NCBI GenBank assembly: GCA_034439915.1 | Contig: JAWXBI010000106.1 | Coordinates: forward strand, 1-13,966 | Reading direction: 5' to 3' | Source: JADJLQ01 sp034439915 | GTDB lineage: Bacteria; Bacteroidota; Bacteroidia; Chitinophagales; Saprospiraceae | DNA: 13,966 nt | In this document: positions 8,476 through 13,966 of the stretch, piece after piece | Layout: each line of letters opens with the position of its first letter | Numbering within the stretch: the stretch's first letter is position 1 | Program-made: the position numbers and the translations under genes | Notes under the pieces: generated by a model | What the model saw: only the letters and a program-made list of their open reading frames with translations | What the model was told of the DNA's origin: nothing | Databases searched by the model: none

Positions 8476-8755
8476 CGCCGACCCCGTTTAAATATCTGCG
8501 GGTGGTGAGTTTCAAATAAATCATCATTTGGTGGTGGGTGTCCAAAAAGTAAAAATTAATTGAATTGATATTGGTTCGAGTCCGATCGGTATCGGACGGG
8601 ATTCAGACACTGGAACAGCCGTAGAGCGGCGGCCCAGTATCAAAACTTATAAACTCCTTAGAAAGGCAAAATTGTTTTTAAATATTAATAAATTATTTAA
8701 AAATTACCTTATTCAATGTTTATCAATTCCTTCTAACTTGCAGGGGAATCTTAAA
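8476..8755. other. 280-base intergenic region with a tRNA T-arm-like piece and hairpins
   Basis: No credible gene lies here; the TTG-initiated upstream extension of the next gene (8672-8755) is poor and AT-rich. At 8570-8586 ATTGG-TTCGAGT-CCGAT has the 5-bp stem and 7-base TTCRANY-like loop of a tRNA T arm, but no matching acceptor 5' strand, D arm or anticodon arm is found upstream. Overlapping it, GTCCGAT (8580-8586), loop CGGT, ATCGGAC (8591-8597) forms a perfect 7-bp hairpin. A second nested structure pairs ACTGG (8609-8613) with CCAGT (8634-8638) and GCCG (8618-8621) with CGGC (8627-8630). About 8641-8740 is AT-rich and could hold the promoter of the haloperoxidase gene, but no TAnnTTTG box is seen. 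Confidence 0.5.
8742..8747 (+). promoter_or_regulatory. Shine-Dalgarno-like sequence deciding the haloperoxidase start
   Basis: AGGGGA lies 8 bases before ATG 8756. It is one of the few purine-rich ribosome-binding sites in the window and supports ATG 8756 over the upstream TTG at 8672. Confidence 0.55.
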
Positions 8756-10213
8756 ATGGTGAAACTCAAACCGATTTATTTATCAGGTATATTCCTGATT
8801 CTGATCTCTTTTCAATGCAATACCAAAAGGCCGGATACCCTTACCTTACCCAAGCGGGGCCCAGATAATATGGCTTTTATTTGGGGTAAGATTTCTCTGG
8901 AGTTCACCGCAAGTGATACTGAACGCTTCAGGCCCAGGCCTACCGTGACCTCTCGCATACTTGGATTGGTTTGGACGGCAATCTATGATGCCTGGTCCCG
9001 GTATGATTCAACCGCCAGACCGGTTTATCTTGCCGAGGTTGAGCGAAGGCCGGTAAGCGAATTCACTGAAAAAAACAAAGAAATTGCTATCAGCCATGCT
9101 GCATTTCACACTTTAAAAGAGTATTTTTTTTCAGATTCCATCCTGTTGATGCATTACATGGATTCTTTGGGCATGAATTATCGTGATTTAAATATGGACC
9201 CCTCCACTCCGGTAGGCATAGGTAACCTGGCAGCACAGTCGATCATCAAACCCAGGAGGTCAGACGGATCCAATCAGGAAGGCGATTTACCGGGATCAAC
9301 CGGCCGTTATTCGGATTACACCGGTTATAGTCCCTTGAATACTCCGGATACCGCAATGGATGTAATGCGCTGGCAGCCAAAATATTTTTCGGATGGTAAA
9401 GGTGGGCGATTTGCCCCCGGTTGTTTGACCCCGCATTGGCCAAACGTTAAACCTTTGATTCTCGATAGTGCCAGTCAATTCAGATCCCCGCCTCCTCCTG
9501 CACTGGGCTCTGAACAACTTAAAAATGAAGTCAGGGAAGTAGTGGAAATGCAGGCGCACCTCACGGATGAACAGCGTGCACTGGTTGAATTTATGCGGGA
9601 TGGGCCTAAATCGGTACAACAAGCGGGGCATTGGCTCCTATTTGCGCAGAATGTATCCGTTCGCGACAGTCATACCCTGGACCAGGATGTTAAATTGTAT
9701 TTTTTAATTGAAGCGGCGGCGATGGATGCTTTTATTGCCTGCTGGGATACCAAGATGTATTATGATTACGCACGTCCTTACGCCCTGGTTCATGAATATT
9801 ATCAAAATCAGATCATTGAAGCCTGGGCCGGGCCTGATAAAGGGGTCACAAAAATCAAGGGAAAGGAATGGAGACCCTACTCACCAGAGACTTTTTTGTG
9901 TCCTCCCTTCCCTGCTTATGTTTCCGGGCATAGTACGGTGAGTGCGGCTTGCTCCGAAATTCTAAGACTGTTTACCGGCAGCGATCAATTTGGCGAAGAA
10001 GTGAAGCGGGTGCCGGGAGCCATGACAGAAACCAATCGTCAGGGCGATACCGTGACCCTCAGGTTTCCTACTTTTACCAATACTGCTGAGCAAGCTGGGT
10101 TATCCAGGGTTTTGGGAGGTTATCACATCCAGGTGGATAATGTGGAAGGTTTGATTTTAGGCAGAAAAATCGGTAATGAAGTATGGCAAAAGTATCAGTC
10201 TATTTATAAATAA
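8756..10213 (+). CDS. Vanadium-dependent haloperoxidase / PAP2-superfamily exported protein, probable lipoprotein
   Basis: From ATG 8756 the protein has 485 residues. It begins MVKLKPIYLSGIFLILISFQC, a signal peptide ending in Cys21; Ser-Phe-Gln before the Cys is a weak lipobox, so lipidation is likely but not certain. The vanadate/phosphate-binding site is complete: Lys333-x6-Arg340-Pro (KMYYDYARP), Ser390-Gly-His392 (YVSGHSTVSAA) and Ser450-Arg451-x5-His457 (SRVLGGYH). In the known superfamily Lys, both Arg, Ser-Gly and the last His hold vanadate in haloperoxidases or phosphate in acid phosphatases, and His392 is the acid-base residue. Length and the C-terminal HIQVDNVEGL fit bacterial 'vanadium-dependent haloperoxidase family' proteins more than short PAP2 phosphatases. 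Actual halide oxidation is untested in most such proteins. Its last 10 bases overlap the convergent 53-codon gene. Confidence 0.9.
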   Translation: MVKLKPIYLSGIFLILISFQCNTKRPDTLTLPKRGPDNMAFIWGKISLEFTASDTERFRPRPTVTSRILGLVWTAIYDAWSRYDSTARPVYLAEVERRPVSEFTEKNKEIAISHAAFHTLKEYFFSDSILLMHYMDSLGMNYRDLNMDPSTPVGIGNLAAQSIIKPRRSDGSNQEGDLPGSTGRYSDYTGYSPLNTPDTAMDVMRWQPKYFSDGKGGRFAPGCLTPHWPNVKPLILDSASQFRSPPPPALGSEQLKNEVREVVEMQAHLTDEQRALVEFMRDGPKSVQQAGHWLLFAQNVSVRDSHTLDQDVKLYFLIEAAAMDAFIACWDTKMYYDYARPYALVHEYYQNQIIEAWAGPDKGVTKIKGKEWRPYSPETFLCPPFPAYVSGHSTVSAACSEILRLFTGSDQFGEEVKRVPGAMTETNRQGDTVTLRFPTFTNTAEQAGLSRVLGGYHIQVDNVEGLILGRKIGNEVWQKYQSIYK

Positions 10214-10365
10214 GGGGGTTCTTCGGGGGGAATATCCTTTAATTTTTCAAAGTCCTGGTCCAATTCAGTTAAAAAACCAAGGATCCACTGCGCCATTTGA
10301 CGGTCATCCCGGGCTATACTTTCATAAAATTCCGCTTCATTGGAATTGGTTTTTATTATTTGCAT
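10204..10365 (-). CDS. Small uncharacterised acidic protein, 53 aa, downstream of the response regulator
   Basis: Reading the minus strand from ATG 10365 gives 53 codons and a TAA. The product begins MQIIKTNSNEAEFYESIARD and continues with an amphipathic, acidic helix-like middle (RQMAQWILGFLTELDQDFEK) and a proline-rich end, KDIPPEEPPYL. It has no signal peptide, membrane segment or cysteine, so a cytoplasmic protein is expected. Composition is protein-like and not that of chance translation of AT-rich DNA. It starts 28 bases after the response regulator stop on the same strand and fills the whole gap before the haloperoxidase gene, overlapping that gene's last 10 bases tail to tail. No Shine-Dalgarno sequence is visible, as is common in this group. 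I do not recognise the family. Alternatives are a decayed remnant or a chance frame, but the fit to the gap and the reading make a real gene more likely than not. Confidence 0.6.
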   Translation of the reverse strand: MQIIKTNSNEAEFYESIARDDRQMAQWILGFLTELDQDFEKLKDIPPEEPPYL

Positions 10366-10393
10366 AAAGGAATTGGTATTTAAATAATGACAT

Positions 10394-11017
10394 TCAGGTA
10401 GCCAGCATATACCTGGCTATGATTTTCTGCATTATTTCGCCTCGATGCTCGGCGTCAAATTTGGACAAAATCTTCTTCATATGATACTTAAGGGTATTGT
10501 TGGAGAAATACATTTTGTGGCAGATTTGATCATTGTTCATTCCGCTGATCATGGCCATGACTATTTGGTACTCCCGTTCGGTCAACGCTTCTGAAGTTAA
10601 TCCATTTAATTTTTCCAGGGATAAAGATAGTTGTTCCAGTTCCTGATTAAATTTATATATGGCCATTTCGATTCCTGTCAACAAATCCGCTTCGTTAAAC
10701 GGTTTCACGATATACCCATAAGGCAAGGTCTTTTTTGCTCTGTCCAGCGTCGACCGGTCTGACAGTGAAGTCAGAAATATAAATGGAATCTTTTTCTTGG
10801 CCCGGATCAATTCTGCCACCCGGATACCGTCACCAGTGCCTTTGATAAGGATATCACACAATACCAGATCAGGGGTATGAAAACTCAGATAGTCTATTGC
10901 TTTATCGCTGTTGCCGATGATGCCGGCTACTTCATATCCCAGGTTACGCAACATATCCTGGATATCCATCGCAATGATTGCTTCGTCTTCAATGATCAGA
11001 ATGTTGAAATTATTCAT
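10394..11017 (-). CDS. Two-component response regulator, REC + LuxR-type HTH
   Basis: The start is taken as ATG 11017 (MNNFNILIIEDEAII), giving 207 residues; a TTG one codon upstream is less likely. The receiver domain (about 4-120) is intact: acidic pair Glu10/Asp11, phospho-acceptor Asp55 (LVLCDILIKG), Thr83 (IFLTSLSD) and Lys105 (YIVKPF). A linker leads to a C-terminal HTH (about 145-200), LTEREYQIVMAMISGMNNDQ followed by SNNTLKYHMKKILSKF, typical of NarL/LuxR DNA-binding regulators. It is expected to bind DNA as a dimer after phosphorylation. The histidine kinase two genes upstream on the same strand is the likely partner. The stretch before it (11018-11135) shows no TAnnTTTG box and no terminator, so read-through from the lipoprotein gene is plausible. 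Confidence 0.93.
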   Translation of the reverse strand: MNNFNILIIEDEAIIAMDIQDMLRNLGYEVAGIIGNSDKAIDYLSFHTPDLVLCDILIKGTGDGIRVAELIRAKKKIPFIFLTSLSDRSTLDRAKKTLPYGYIVKPFNEADLLTGIEMAIYKFNQELEQLSLSLEKLNGLTSEALTEREYQIVMAMISGMNNDQICHKMYFSNNTLKYHMKKILSKFDAEHRGEIMQKIIARYMLAT

Positions 11018-11135
11018 CAATCGGATTATTTAATAAACAAATCATCGATAACACTTTTAAAACAAAGACTGATGCAATCTACTTCTTCCGATAATTTTCA
11101 ATAACCTACGGACGCCGGTATATTCTCTAAATTTA
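11018..11135. other. Spacer between lipoprotein and response regulator genes
   Basis: 118 bases, AT-rich, with no open frame of note on either strand. No hairpin plus T-run and no TAnnTTTG box on the minus strand were found. Confidence 0.4.
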
Positions 11136-11597
11136 CTATTTTCTGACTGTATAGATAATGTTACAGTTGTTGGTGTTGCTTACGAGCCAATCCAATTCGC
11201 CCGCTACACCCGTTGCTTTTAAAGTAAGGCAGGAATTACTAGCTGTGCATAGCGTTAATGTTTGATCGACGACCGTATAAGTGCCGTTGTCAGTTGCTGG
11301 TTTGGTGATCACCAAACCTCCATTGGCCCTGATCTCCCGGGTTTTAGTTTGCAGCGTATAGGTCAAATCGGTTTTTAAGGTAATGGTAAGGGAAATACAA
11401 TCCTGACCACCAGTAACGGTATTGCATAATTCACTGGTGCCAGCATCAAAATCGCGTGAAACATTTTTACTGCTTTCTGTACATTCCGATCGCAATTTAA
11501 CCGACTTGTAGACCCCGGAATAATCAACCGGCTCATCTTCTTTAGTACAGGAAACAACCAGGAAAATCCCTAACATAAAATAAGCGAATACTTTCAT
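11136..11597 (-). CDS. Small cysteine-rich lipoprotein, lipocalin-like
   Basis: ATG 11597 gives a 153-aa product starting MKVFAYFMLGIFLVVSCTKE, with a clear signal peptidase II lipobox LVVSC and Cys17 as lipid anchor. The charged residues after Cys17 (KEDEP) resemble the surface-export type of Bacteroidota lipoproteins. The mature part is rich in beta strands (GVYKSVKL, SLTITLKTDLTYTLQ, NGTYTVVDQTLTLC), like small lipocalin-like lipoproteins of this phylum. Six further cysteines (39, 58, 67, 117, 123, 145) could form three disulfides in the envelope. The function is unknown. It sits between the kinase and response regulator genes, so a role in sensing is possible but rests on position only. 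A TTG two codons upstream is an alternative start. Confidence 0.8.
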   Translation of the reverse strand: MKVFAYFMLGIFLVVSCTKEDEPVDYSGVYKSVKLRSECTESSKNVSRDFDAGTSELCNTVTGGQDCISLTITLKTDLTYTLQTKTREIRANGGLVITKPATDNGTYTVVDQTLTLCTASNSCLTLKATGVAGELDWLVSNTNNCNIIYTVRK

Positions 11598-11624
11598 AAT
11601 CAAATTTTTTAAAAATTAATAGAT

Positions 11625-11632
11625 CAAAAATA
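11625..11632 (-). promoter_or_regulatory. Candidate -7 box for the lipoprotein gene
   Basis: On the minus strand TATTTTTG (11632 to 11625) fits TAnnTTTG and lies 27 bases before ATG 11597. That would give a leader of roughly 20 bases. It follows the kinase terminator, so the lipoprotein gene (and perhaps the genes after it) likely has its own transcription start. The -33 element is unclear; a TTTTT run lies 17 bases further upstream. Confidence 0.4.
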
Positions 11633-11649
11633 TTTGATTAAGAAGGGAT

Positions 11650-11671
11650 AAAAACTACCCCGCAGGGTAAT
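11650..11671 (-). terminator. Rho-independent terminator after the histidine kinase gene
   Basis: On the minus strand ATTACCC (11671-11665), loop TGCG, GGGTAGT (11660-11654) form a 7-bp stem with one G-T wobble, followed at once by a run of T. It begins 6 bases after the kinase TAG stop. The stem is short, so partial read-through is possible. Confidence 0.6.
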
Positions 11672-11677
11672 TCCAGG

Positions 11678-13618
11678 CTAAGAGGCTTTTTTGTAATCAT
11701 TAATTTTCAGGGTAACGGAGGTACCCTGATCAGTTTCAATCTCCAACTTCGCATCCAGTTGTGTTCTGAATGCCTGAATCAGACGATAACCGAAAGAATT
11801 ACCCAATTCCCCGTTAGGGTCCGTAAGGATTCCGATACCATTGTCGGCTACTACCAGCACCAATGAGCCTGCTTCTTCCACAAGACTTACGGTTATAATG
11901 CCCTGCCGTTCACCAGGAAAGGCATATTTAAGCGCATTGCTGATGAGCTCATTTACAATCAAACCGAGAGGGATCATGGTATCCACATCCAGTTGCATGG
12001 CTTCAATATTGGTCTGGAGTTGAATACGCCCTGGTGAAATATTGTAGGATTGAAATAAACTCTGAATCAGCAATTCAAAATATTTTTTAATTTCTATGCC
12101 GGTGAGGTTTTGTTCCTGATATAGATTTTGATGAATCAAGGCCATGGAGCGGACTCGGTTTTGTCCTTCTTTGAGAATAGACAACGTTTTTTCATCATCT
12201 ACTTGTCTTGCCTGGAGGTTGAGGAGGGAGGAGATAAACTGTAAATTGTTTTTTACCCGATGGTGGATTTCTTTAATCAGCGTTTCTTTTTCGGACAGTG
12301 TTTTTTGAATATAAACATTTTGAACCCTGGTTTTTCTTAATAACCGGTATATACCGGCAAGTAGAATAATAAAAACCAACAAAATGACAGCCAATCCATA
12401 TGTTTGCAGCCGGGCTGCTTTAAGATTAGATTGAGCAAGGGCATTGGTGGTATTTAACAATTGGATAGCCCGTTCTTTTTGTTCCGTTTGATATCCGAGT
12501 TCCAATTGATGGACTTGCCTGGTAATTTCCAGGTTGAGCAGGCTATCATTGAGCATAGCCCAGTTCTGAAGATAATACATCGCTTTTGGCAGATCGCCGG
12601 TACGTTGATAGGCCTCCTGGAGTGAATGATGCGTTTCGACCAGGTTTTTAAGGTTTATTTCATCTGGATACATTTTTAAGATTTCCTCCATCAATTGGAT
12701 TCCTTCTTTTGTTCTGTTTTGCTGGAGGTAAAGTGTGGCGAGTAACAACTGACTGTCTATGATTTGTCCCGGCACTTCCGATTTTATCGCCGTAGTATGG
12801 GCTGCGGTCAGATAAGCTGTGGCTTCCTGTAACTTGTTCTGCTTTAGCAATATATTCCCAATATTGTAGCGGTCAAAAGACAGAGAGTAGGCATCCTGCT
12901 GCAAGATGCTGAGGTGTTCTGAACGTTTAAAATAAAACAAAGCACTATCAAATAATAACTGTTTTTCAAAAACCAATCCGATATTGCTGTATGCCGTTGC
13001 AATTTCAATAGTATCCTTTATGTCCAGGGCCAAGGCCAGCGCTTTGTAGTGATAGGTAATCGCATCATTAAGTCGTTGTGTTTCAGAAAGTAAATAACCC
13101 ATTTTACCATTCGCAATAATTATTCCGAGGGTATCTTTTAATTCATCATAATAACGGATAGATTGCGTGACCGCGCCCATGCTTTTATCATATTGATTCT
13201 GGTCTGAATATAAATTTGCTTTGGCCATATAAGCAGGTGCCAATCGATTAATGGCCTTTTTATTTAGACTCCATTCAATATATTTATCCATATAGAACGC
13301 ACTGCTGTCAAATTGGTTTAAATTTTTATAGGCGATCCCATAATAATAAAGCAGTACGCTCGACGTATACAACGCTTGACGAGTATGAATAAATGAATCT
13401 ACACCCCTTAATGCCACCAGGCTGATCCGCGGATCACTTCGCATGGAAGACCAGGCGTGGGTCAAAAGTGAGTCAATAAAAACAGAATCTTTTCTGGAAA
13501 TGGACGCAGGGTTCTGGGCTGTAATTCGAATAGATAACAGCAATAAAAATAACGATAACCTATGTCGGACTAGGGTATTCAATTCTATAATGAAAATAAC
13601 TAACAAATTTCGTCGCAA
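11678..13618 (-). CDS. TPR-containing membrane sensor histidine kinase (HisKA_2 type)
   Basis: The product is up to 646 aa. A signal peptide (LSLFLLLLSIRITAQ, about 21-35) is followed by TPR-like helical repeats in the periplasm (about 45-395), then one membrane helix (406-424), a short coiled linker, and the kinase core. The HisKA_2 motif is EIHHRVKNNLQ with probable phospho-acceptor His453. The ATPase domain has N box NELISNALKYAF (Asn556), G1 DNGIG (592-596) and a divergent G2 region GNSFGYRLI (606-614). Periplasmic TPRs presumably bind a protein or peptide signal. The frame has no ATG near its start. TTG 13618 has GAGGA 11 bases upstream (13634-13630), but TTG 13582 would give a more normal signal peptide (MNTLVRHRLSLF) and 634 residues. 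The likely partner is the REC-LuxR protein ending at 10394. Confidence 0.9.
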   Translation of the reverse strand: MRRNLLVIFIIELNTLVRHRLSLFLLLLSIRITAQNPASISRKDSVFIDSLLTHAWSSMRSDPRISLVALRGVDSFIHTRQALYTSSVLLYYYGIAYKNLNQFDSSAFYMDKYIEWSLNKKAINRLAPAYMAKANLYSDQNQYDKSMGAVTQSIRYYDELKDTLGIIIANGKMGYLLSETQRLNDAITYHYKALALALDIKDTIEIATAYSNIGLVFEKQLLFDSALFYFKRSEHLSILQQDAYSLSFDRYNIGNILLKQNKLQEATAYLTAAHTTAIKSEVPGQIIDSQLLLATLYLQQNRTKEGIQLMEEILKMYPDEINLKNLVETHHSLQEAYQRTGDLPKAMYYLQNWAMLNDSLLNLEITRQVHQLELGYQTEQKERAIQLLNTTNALAQSNLKAARLQTYGLAVILLVFIILLAGIYRLLRKTRVQNVYIQKTLSEKETLIKEIHHRVKNNLQFISSLLNLQARQVDDEKTLSILKEGQNRVRSMALIHQNLYQEQNLTGIEIKKYFELLIQSLFQSYNISPGRIQLQTNIEAMQLDVDTMIPLGLIVNELISNALKYAFPGERQGIITVSLVEEAGSLVLVVADNGIGILTDPNGELGNSFGYRLIQAFRTQLDAKLEIETDQGTSVTLKINDYKKAS

Positions 13619-13785
13619 ATCTTAAATTTTCCTCAGTCCCGTGGAAAACATCGCGCAGTATACCTTTTAGTATAAACCCATTGCTGCTCCTGCTAAGATA
13701 AATTGTTATTTAATACCCGATGCGGGTCAAAAAGACAAATTTCCAGGAGGATTCAACGATCACCACGGATTACAAACACTGGGGG
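13619..13785. other. Upstream region of the kinase gene with small hairpins
   Basis: No gene is seen. Two small inverted repeats lie upstream of the kinase: TATAC-6-GTATA at 13659-13674 and ACCCG-ATG-CGGGT at 13715-13727. Neither is followed by a T-run on either strand, so they are not terminators; they could be operators. On the minus strand an in-frame TAA (13624-13622) two codons before TTG 13618 fixes the longest possible kinase frame. No TAnnTTTG box was found. Confidence 0.35.
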
Positions 13786-13966
13786 GTTGAACCCCGAAAC
13801 ACCATAATCTAAAAATATCCAAGTCGGCGTTTAACTCCTCCTCAACATGTTTTTGAGGGGTTGAACTCCGAAACGCCGCAAATGGAATGATATGTTTTCC
13901 AATGTCGGGGTGCAACCCCTCCAGAGCAAATAAGTTGAACCCCGAAACGCAGCAAATGGAATGATA
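13786..13966. repeat. 74-bp-period tandem repeat with GGGGTT/AACCCC palindromes, cut by the window end
   Basis: GTTGAACCCCGAAAC begins at 13786 and 13934, and a copy with one change at 13860, so starts are exactly 74 bases apart. Copies two and three agree at 31 of 33 bases (13860-13892 and 13934-13966). Copy one diverges after about 17 bases but shares the later part CCAA-GTCGG-GT-AAC-CCTCC with copy two. Palindromic cores lie at 13783-13795 (GGGGTTGAACCCC), 13857-13869 and 13907-13919 (GGGGTGCAACCCC). A further hairpin pairs CTCCTCAA (13838-13845) with TTGAGGGG (13853-13860). No reading frame runs through it, and 74 is not a multiple of three. The last copy reaches the window edge, so the array may continue. 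Confidence 0.8.

Noticed and set aside
8522..8594. A complete tRNA gene ending in the T-arm-like sequence
   Set aside because: The expected 5' acceptor strand complementary to CGGTATC is absent, and no D or anticodon arm can be folded in the preceding 55 bases.
8672..8755. TTG 8672 as the start of the haloperoxidase-like protein
   Set aside because: ATG 8756 has AGGGGA 8 bases upstream and begins directly with a signal peptide; the extension would bury that signal peptide.
10400..10418. Inverted repeat AGCCA/TGGCT as a terminator or operator
   Set aside because: It lies inside the coding sequence of the response regulator, has a 5-bp stem and no T-run; probably chance.
13829..13866. Integron attC site (GTTTAAC matches RYYYAAC, GTTGAAC matches GTTRRRY)
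   Set aside because: The two core-like sites are only 38 bases apart, shorter than known attC sites. No cassette or integrase is present, and the match follows from the palindromic repeat core.
13786..13966. CRISPR array (33-base repeats, about 41-base spacers)
   Set aside because: The first copy is only half conserved, and the would-be spacers resemble each other (CCAA-GTCGG-GT-AAC-CCTCC), unlike real spacers. No cas gene is nearby.

Overview
The window looks like a stretch of chromosome from a member of the Bacteroidota. Moderate GC content and weak or absent Shine-Dalgarno sequences point that way. So do several TAnnTTTG promoter-like boxes, a TPR-type HisKA_2 sensor kinase, and large secreted proteins with Asp-box (BNR) repeats. 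The closest group cannot be fixed from sequence alone; Chitinophagia or Saprospiria would fit.

Layout. Nucleotides 2-3115 (+) encode a large exported VPS10/sortilin-like BNR-repeat protein whose first codons lie left of the window. Next comes a selenium pair, mnmH/selU (3201-4256) and selD (4228-5259). They overlap by 29 bases and together make 2-selenouridine in tRNA: SelD makes selenophosphate and MnmH uses it. A Gfo/Idh/MocA dehydrogenase of the YdgJ/IolW type follows (5327-6370). An AAA+ ATPase with a DUF234 / PD-(D/E)XK-like C-terminus (6497-7918) is preceded by two tandem, 53-bp-spaced inverted repeats that end 8 bases before its ATG. A GNAT acetyltransferase (7972-8475) comes next. Then there is a gene-free 280-base stretch with a tRNA T-arm-like piece and hairpins, followed by a vanadium-dependent haloperoxidase-like exported protein (8756-10213).

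The right-hand third is on the minus strand. In order of transcription it holds a TPR / transmembrane / HisKA_2 histidine kinase (13618 to 11678), an intrinsic terminator (11671-11650), a small cysteine-rich lipoprotein with its own promoter-like box (11597 to 11136), a REC-LuxR response regulator (11017 to 10394), and a previously uncalled 53-codon gene (10365 to 10204). The small gene overlaps the 3' end of the haloperoxidase gene tail to tail. The kinase and regulator are the likely two-component pair. The lipoprotein and small protein are candidate accessory parts, which is inference from position only.

The right edge (13786-13966) carries a 74-bp-period tandem repeat with GGGGTT/AACCCC palindromes, still running at the window end.

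Best leads for new biology are the tandem inverted repeats at the ATPase gene, the 53-aa gene beside the response regulator, and the 74-bp repeat. No CRISPR, rRNA, intact tRNA, transposase or integrase was found.
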